Of a stretch of DNA of 42,853 bases, positions 42,072 through 42,853 are shown in pieces. The translations under genes and the position numbers were made by a program. The stretch's first letter is position 1. Every line of letters begins with the position of its first letter. The notes under the pieces are model-generated. The model searched no databases, was not told the DNA's origin, and saw only the letters and a list, made by a program, of their open reading frames with translations. Source of the DNA: Enhydrobacter aerosaccus (GTDB taxonomy: Bacteria; Pseudomonadota; Alphaproteobacteria; Reyranellales; Reyranellaceae); the NCBI GenBank assembly GCA_903832005.1, contig CAIKZO010000063.1, positions 1 to 42,853 on the forward strand, read 5' to 3'.

Positions 42072-42821
42072 TCAGCCGTGATGCAGGATCTGGCCGAGAA
42101 AGGTCTTGGTGCGCTCGTTCTTCGGATGGGCGAAGAACTCCTCGGGCTCGTTCTGCTCGACGATCTCGCCGCGGTCCATGAAGATCACGCGGTCGGCCAC
42201 GGCGCGGGCGAAGCCCATTTCGTGGGTGACGCAGATCATGGTCATGCCCTCCTTGGCGAGCTCGACCATGACATCGAGCACTTCCTTCACCATCTCGGGA
42301 TCGAGCGCCGAGGTCGGCTCGTCGAACAGCATGATCTTTGGGCGCATGCAGAGCGCGCGCGCGATCGCCACGCGCTGCTGCTGGCCACCCGAGAGCTGGC
42401 CGGGATACTTGTTGGCCTGCTCGGGAATGCGGACCCGCTTCAGCAGGCTCATCGCGATCTCCTCGGCTTCCTTCTTCGGCGTCTTCTTCACCCAGATCGG
42501 CGCCAGGGTGAGATTGTCGAGGATGGTGAGGTGCGGGAAGAGGTTGAACGACTGGAACACCATGCCGACCTCGCGGCGGATGGTGTCGAGCGCGCGCAGG
42601 TCATCGGTCAGCTCCGTGCCATCGACGATGATCCGGCCTTCCTGGTGCGTCTCCAGCCGGTTGATGCAACGGATCATGGTGGACTTGCCCGAGCCCGACG
42701 GCCCGCACACCACCACCTTCTCCTTCTGCGCCACCGTCATCGACACATCGCGCAGCACGTGCATCGCGCCGTACCACTTGTTGACCTTGTCCATCACGAT
42801 GGCGGGTTGGGTGTCGCTCAT
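42072..42821 (-). CDS. aapP: Polar amino-acid ABC transporter ATPase (AapP/GlnQ type)
   Basis: The 249-residue cytoplasmic ATPase has Walker [10 protein letters not shown] (40-48), [19 protein letters not shown], the signature [15 protein letters not shown], Walker [13 protein letters not shown], and a C-terminal [14 protein letters not shown]. This is the AapP/BztD/GlnQ subfamily driving uptake of polar L-amino acids. The matching permeases would lie beyond the right edge, and a permease end is seen at 42831-42853. A GGTGACC-type spacer precedes the ATG at 42819-42821. Confidence 0.93.
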   Translation of the reverse strand: MSDTQPAIVMDKVNKWYGAMHVLRDVSMTVAQKEKVVVCGPSGSGKSTMIRCINRLETHQEGRIIVDGTELTDDLRALDTIRREVGMVFQSFNLFPHLTILDNLTLAPIWVKKTPKKEAEEIAMSLLKRVRIPEQANKYPGQLSGGQQQRVAIARALCMRPKIMLFDEPTSALDPEMVKEVLDVMVELAKEGMTMICVTHEMGFARAVADRVIFMDRGEIVEQNEPEEFFAHPKNERTKTFLGQILHHG

Positions 42822-42830
42822 GGGGTCACC

Positions 42831-42853
42831 TCAGCGGTTCTTCGACTGGCCAA
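42831..42853 (-). CDS. Probable ABC permease C-terminal fragment
   Basis: Only the last six codons (GQSKNR) and a TGA stop are in the window, ending nine bases before the ATPase start. The place directly upstream of an AapP-type ATPase, and the basic ending, suggest the AapM/GlnP-type permease. The sequence is too short to prove it. Confidence 0.45.

Noticed and set aside
1..42853. tRNA, rRNA, riboswitch or phage attachment sites
   Set aside because: Nothing with a tRNA cloverleaf, rRNA match or integrase was found by eye. A covariance-model scan such as Infernal or tRNAscan would be needed to be certain.

Overview
The window is a dense, high-GC stretch of chromosome. Its gene content suggests an alphaproteobacterium: RND-free, rich in ABC and tripartite-type binding proteins, crotonases, LLM monooxygenases, a PiT phosphate carrier and an AapP-type amino-acid ATPase. 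Protein style fits Rhodospirillales/Hyphomicrobiales, perhaps a Reyranella-like soil or water organism, but that placement is inference because no rRNA or marker gene is present. There are no tRNAs, rRNAs, CRISPR arrays, insertion sequences or prophage genes. No gene-free gap exceeds about 130 bases.

Left part (1-13140). The tail of an OmpA-family gene with a strong terminator is followed by a type II dehydroquinase-like gene and a PiT phosphate transporter. A DUF1194 protein lies opposite the broken 5' stub of an acyl-CoA dehydrogenase. A minus-strand operon from about 10115 to 3567 encodes a complete dipeptide/oligopeptide-type ABC importer (two permeases, one double ATPase, one binding protein), an acetylpolyamine-amidohydrolase/HDAC-family enzyme and a BacA/prephenate-dehydratase-like protein. 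Most junctions are 4-base stop/start overlaps, so the set looks like uptake plus deacylation of one kind of N-acylated compound. A CRP/FNR regulator is divergent from it and is followed by an ABC membrane domain lacking an ATPase, then by cbpA and cbpM.

Middle (13115-26065). A lone molybdenum hydroxylase large subunit is coupled to a threonine aldolase gene. Next come two tandem small secreted paralogues, a quinone oxidoreductase, a hemerythrin protein, a ROK-family protein whose two lobes are in swapped order, a cupin and an unrecognised protein. A TetR gene and an SDR gene share an operator-like motif. Two divergent crotonases, an orphan LivM-type permease and a two-domain VOC protein complete the block.

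Right part (26137-42853). A 958-residue autotransporter has a near-leaderless promoter. It is followed by nitronate monooxygenase, a large REP-like palindrome, OsmC, a lipoprotein esterase and an L-2-hydroxyglutarate oxidase-like gene. Divergent from these runs a tightly coupled set: folM-like, folB, an EamA exporter, a sugar ketoisomerase and a sugar aminotransferase. Together with the rmlB-like gene near 41-42 kb, the last two outline a dTDP-3-amino-3,6-dideoxyhexose pathway. The rest are small lipoproteins, two LLM monooxygenases, a second OmpA lipoprotein, an NTF2-like protein, a TctC-type binding protein and an amino-acid ABC ATPase running off the right edge.

The observations most worth following are the permuted ROK protein, the HDAC-transporter operon, the acyl-CoA dehydrogenase stub, the possible ATC starts in the CRP/ABC divergent region, the shared TetR operators and the near-leaderless autotransporter promoter.
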